Below, in pieces: positions 6,579 through 9,035 of a DNA stretch of 9,035 nucleotides (position 1 is the stretch's first letter; every line of letters begins with the position of its first letter). Under the pieces are notes generated by a model. It was not told the DNA's origin and searched no databases. It saw only the letters and a program-made list of their open reading frames with translations. The DNA comes from Sulfurovum sp. (GTDB lineage Bacteria; Campylobacterota; Campylobacteria; Campylobacterales; Sulfurovaceae): NCBI GenBank assembly GCA_003978375.1, contig QNZW01000002.1, forward strand, positions 1 to 9,035. The letters run 5' to 3'. The position numbers and the translations under genes were made by a program.

Positions 6579-7319
6579 ATGATAGCAGAGCTTATATTTG
6601 TTGGTATACTAATCGGTACGATGTCAGGTTTTTTTGGTATAGGCGGAGGGATGATACTTGTGCCTTTGTTGTTGGTATTGGGATTTGAGATAAAAGATGC
6701 CATTGGAATAAGTATCATCCAGATGGTATTTTCGTCTTTGTTTGGCTCATACCTCAATTACAAAAAGGGTTCTTTGCGTGTAGGAGATGGTATTTATGTA
6801 GGTATAGGTGGTTTTATGGGTGGGTATATTGGTGGATATGTCACGCAATATATCTCCAATAATGTTTTACAGTTTTTATTTTTAGGGCTTTTGATTTTTG
6901 CAATGTTTCGACTTTTTTTCTCTCAAGCACATGAAGAGGAGAGTCAAACAAAAACACTCTCTAAAACATTACTTTTTACCATTGGGTTAATGATTGGTAT
7001 TTTTGCTATTACCCTTGGCATTGGTGGTTCTATTATTTTAACACCATTGCTTGTTGGTATTTTACACTATCCTATCAAAAAAGCTGTCTCGGCGGGGCTT
7101 TTTTTTGTGGCATTCTCTTCGGTGGCTGGTATGATAAGCAGACTTCATAATGGTACTATTGATTTTCAAAATGGTTTAATAGTGGCTATTGCTTCTTTAT
7201 TTGGTGTGGCTTTAGGTGTATGGCTTAAGGACCATGTTACACCCAGAAATCACAAAACTGCACTTTTGGTGTTATATGTCTTTGCCTTAGCTATGTTAAT
7301 AAAAAAAATTTGGTTTTAA
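6579..7319 (+). CDS. TSUP/TauE-SafE family membrane permease
   Basis: A 246-residue polytopic inner-membrane protein of the TSUP (TauE/SafE, formerly DUF81) family, members of which are linked to export or uptake of sulfite, sulfoacetate, thiosulfate or similar organosulfur anions. The two halves carry the expected internal repeat: GFFGIGGGMILVPLLL at 17-32 and ITLGIGGSIILTPLLVG at 144-160. About eight hydrophobic segments are visible, with a hydrophilic loop AHEEESQTKTLSK at 117-129 between the halves. Length is normal for the family. The ATG at 6579 has GGAG 8 nt upstream. The gene appears to be a single-gene unit, since uvrA has its own promoter 50 bp after the stop. The substrate cannot be assigned; sulfite export would suit a sulfur-oxidising host, but the neighbours do not specifically support this. 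Confidence 0.88.
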   Translation: MIAELIFVGILIGTMSGFFGIGGGMILVPLLLVLGFEIKDAIGISIIQMVFSSLFGSYLNYKKGSLRVGDGIYVGIGGFMGGYIGGYVTQYISNNVLQFLFLGLLIFAMFRLFFSQAHEEESQTKTLSKTLLFTIGLMIGIFAITLGIGGSIILTPLLVGILHYPIKKAVSAGLFFVAFSSVAGMISRLHNGTIDFQNGLIVAIASLFGVALGVWLKDHVTPRNHKTALLVLYVFALAMLIKKIWF

Positions 7320-7368
7320 CTAATTTATCAAAAAAATTTATTTTAAGATATCAAATACGTATAAAATA

Positions 7369-7377
7369 TGTTATAAT
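7369..7377 (+). promoter_or_regulatory. uvrA promoter (extended -10)
   Basis: TGTTATAAT is a perfect extended -10 box, with no clear -35 element at 16-18 bp. It predicts a start near 7384 and a leader of about 62 nt. No LexA/SOS box was recognised nearby; many Campylobacterota lack LexA, so DNA-damage induction is not indicated by the sequence. Confidence 0.72.
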
Positions 7378-7408
7378 CCTCCGGTTATTTTAAGACATTA
7401 ATCAGACT

Positions 7409-7438
7409 TAAGGGAAAAGTAACAATCTAAGGGAAAAG
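7409..7438 (+). repeat. Tandem TAAGGGAAAAG repeat in the uvrA leader
   Basis: The 11-mer TAAGGGAAAAG occurs at 7409-7419 and again at 7428-7438, 19 nt apart. The second copy is the purine-rich region before the uvrA ATG and probably acts as, or with, its ribosome-binding site (AAGGG is 12 nt from the start, AGAAG closer). The first copy has no start codon at suitable distance. Confidence 0.55.
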
Positions 7439-7445
7439 AAGAACT

Positions 7446-9035
7446 ATGAAAAAAAATATGATACATGTCTATGGAGCAAAAGAAAATAATTTAAAAAATA
7501 TAAATTTGAGTATTCCTAAAAATAAGTTGGTAGTAGTGACAGGCATATCGGGTTCTGGCAAATCAACTTTGGCATTTTCTACCTTGTATGCAGAAGGACA
7601 AAGACGCTATATAGAGTCGCTTTCTTCCTATGCCAGACAGTTTTTAGGACGTGTGGGCAAACCTGATGTAGATAAAATTGAAGGGCTTACCCCAGCCATT
7701 GCCATTGATCAAAAAACCACATCTAAAAATCCTCGTTCCACAGTAGGAACTATTACAGAAATTTATGATTATTTACGTTTGTTATTTGCACGTGTAGGAG
7801 AACAATACTGCCATGAATGTGGCAAACCTATCTCTTCTATGTCTGCTTCTGATATTATAGAAGAGGTGTTGCGTTTGCCAAATGGAGCAAAACTTGTCAT
7901 TATGGCACCATTGGTCAAAGAGAAAAAGGGAACATTTTCTGAGATGCTTGAATCGCTTAGACACAAAGGCTATGTTCGTGCTATGATTGATGGCGTGATG
8001 GTACGTTTGGATGATGAAATAGAACTTTCTAAAACCAAAAAACATACCATCAAAGTAGTGATTGATCGTGTGGTAGTCAAAGAAGAGAGCCGTGATCGTA
8101 TAGGACAAGATGTAGAAAAAGCACTCAAAGAGAGTTATGGCGAACTCGAAATAGAAGTGCTTAACCATGAAGAGATTGGGTTTGAACGTCAGCATATGCA
8201 TTATTCAGAACATTTAGCCTGTTTTGACTGTAAATTGAGCTTTGAGCCACTTGAACCAGTGAGTTTTTCGTTTAACTCACCTAAAGGTGCTTGTCATGCC
8301 TGTGATGGTTTGGGTATTCGTTATACGATTGATCTTAAAAAAGTTATCGATCAAGACCTTAGCATCGACAAAGGTGCCATAAAAATTATGTATGGTTTTA
8401 ATAAAAGTTACTATACCAAGTTTTTAAATGCGTTTTGTATGCAAAATGATATTGATGTTAAAATACCCTATGGCGAACTTAAGCCACACCAACAAAAAGC
8501 CATACTCTATGGTAATGGTGGTACTATTGATTTTGTATGGAAAAGACATAAACTTAAACGTGAATGGCCAGGGGTAGTGAAATTTGCACATGATATGTTC
8601 AAAGATGAAAAAGATCTTTCTGAGTATATGACTGAAAAAGTTTGTGATACTTGTGAGGGACATCGTCTGCGTCCACGCTCATTGTCAGTAAAAATAGAAG
8701 ACAAAAATATTGCAGATATTATCGATATGCCTATCGAAAAATCTTATGCTTATTTTGCAGATGAAAATAGTTTTTCTCATCTTAACGACCAACAAAAGAT
8801 GATAGCAGAGTCTATACTAAAAGAGTTATATGAAAGGCTCTATTTTTTATATGATGTTGGGCTTGGCTATCTCACACTTAGTCGTGATGCGCGAAGTATT
8901 TCTGGGGGTGAAGCACAGCGTATTCGTATTGCATCCCAAATAGGTTCTGGACTTACAGGAGTGATGTATGTACTTGATGAGCCTAGTATTGGATTGCATG
9001 AACGTGACACCATGAAGCTTATACGTACGCTCAAT
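7446..9035 (+). CDS. uvrA: UvrA, excinuclease ABC subunit A (N-terminal 530 residues; 3' end outside window)
   Basis: UvrA is the damage-recognition ATPase of nucleotide excision repair; it loads UvrB at lesions. The visible 530 residues cover a little over half of the usual 940 or so. They include the start IHVYGAKENNLKNIN, Walker A GISGSGKST (33-41, Lys39), the RRYIESLSSYARQFLG block (53-68), a CxxC pair Cys122/Cys125, the zinc module Cys259/Cys262 with Cys283/Cys286 (CFDC and CHAC), a further CDTC (400-403), the ABC signature ISGGEAQRIR (485-494) and Walker B VMYVLDEPSIGLH with Asp511-Glu512. The frame is open without interruption to the last base. The ATG at 7446 matches the family N-terminus; an in-frame ATG at 7458 would remove only four residues. 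It is monocistronic as far as can be seen. Confidence 0.97.
   Translation, partial: MKKNMIHVYGAKENNLKNINLSIPKNKLVVVTGISGSGKSTLAFSTLYAEGQRRYIESLSSYARQFLGRVGKPDVDKIEGLTPAIAIDQKTTSKNPRSTVGTITEIYDYLRLLFARVGEQYCHECGKPISSMSASDIIEEVLRLPNGAKLVIMAPLVKEKKGTFSEMLESLRHKGYVRAMIDGVMVRLDDEIELSKTKKHTIKVVIDRVVVKEESRDRIGQDVEKALKESYGELEIEVLNHEEIGFERQHMHYSEHLACFDCKLSFEPLEPVSFSFNSPKGACHACDGLGIRYTIDLKKVIDQDLSIDKGAIKIMYGFNKSYYTKFLNAFCMQNDIDVKIPYGELKPHQQKAILYGNGGTIDFVWKRHKLKREWPGVVKFAHDMFKDEKDLSEYMTEKVCDTCEGHRLRPRSLSVKIEDKNIADIIDMPIEKSYAYFADENSFSHLNDQQKMIAESILKELYERLYFLYDVGLGYLTLSRDARSISGGEAQRIRIASQIGSGLTGVMYVLDEPSIGLHERDTMKLIRTLN

Noticed and set aside
6575..6757. 60-codon minus-strand open frame overlapping the TSUP start
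   Set aside because: Antisense to the permease N-terminus; the proline- and asparagine-rich translation is a shadow of the Gly-Ile-rich sense frame.
7769..8704. Minus-strand open frames of 65-139 codons opposite uvrA
   Set aside because: Fully inside the conserved uvrA coding sequence and without protein-family features of their own.

Overview
The window is AT-rich, gene-dense bacterial chromosome with short intergenic gaps. Protein sequences (UvrA, AmtB, P-II, SufBCD, a TSUP permease) and promoters that mostly rely on TGn-TATAAT with little or no -35 box suggest a Campylobacterota (epsilonproteobacterial) genome, perhaps a free-living sulfur oxidiser of the Sulfurovum/Sulfurimonas kind. That placement is inferred from style and protein resemblance; no search was run. 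No insertion sequence, CRISPR array, tRNA, rRNA or phage gene was recognised.

Layout. The left 6.2 kb is read on the minus strand, in transcription order: a lone SGNH/GDSL-type lipoprotein esterase (5540-6214), amtB (4211-5383), a P-II gene (3853-4194), then sufB, sufC, sufD and sufE (3752 down to the window edge). The right part is read on the plus strand: a TSUP/TauE-SafE-type membrane permease (6579-7319) and the first 530 codons of uvrA (7446 to the edge). The two halves diverge from a 364-bp intergenic region, 6215-6578.

How the genes work together. AmtB and P-II form the usual ammonium-uptake pair: the P-II T-loop, with Tyr51, plugs the channel when nitrogen is plentiful. SufB, SufC and SufD form the Fe-S scaffold/ATPase complex, and SufE shuttles sulfur to it from a cysteine desulfurase. 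No sufS is visible here; it may lie beyond the left edge. The suf genes overlap or nearly abut and have their own good promoter (TTGACG, 17 bp, TATAAC) with an inverted repeat over the start site, so they look like a regulated operon separate from amtB-P-II.

The least explained DNA is non-coding. At 6285-6389 a 105-nt element is closed by a 13-bp terminal helix and contains two inner hairpins. Its central single-stranded stretch reads AAAGGAGG on plus and CCTCCTTT on minus, the latter matching the anti-Shine-Dalgarno core of 16S rRNA. It could be a small RNA, a leader of the esterase gene, or a small inverted-repeat element. Other unexplained signals are 13-bp near-identical direct repeats 53 bp apart upstream of amtB, a 14-bp direct repeat upstream of the TSUP gene, a TTGTCTTA word in several intergenic regions, and closely similar promoters for the TSUP gene and uvrA.
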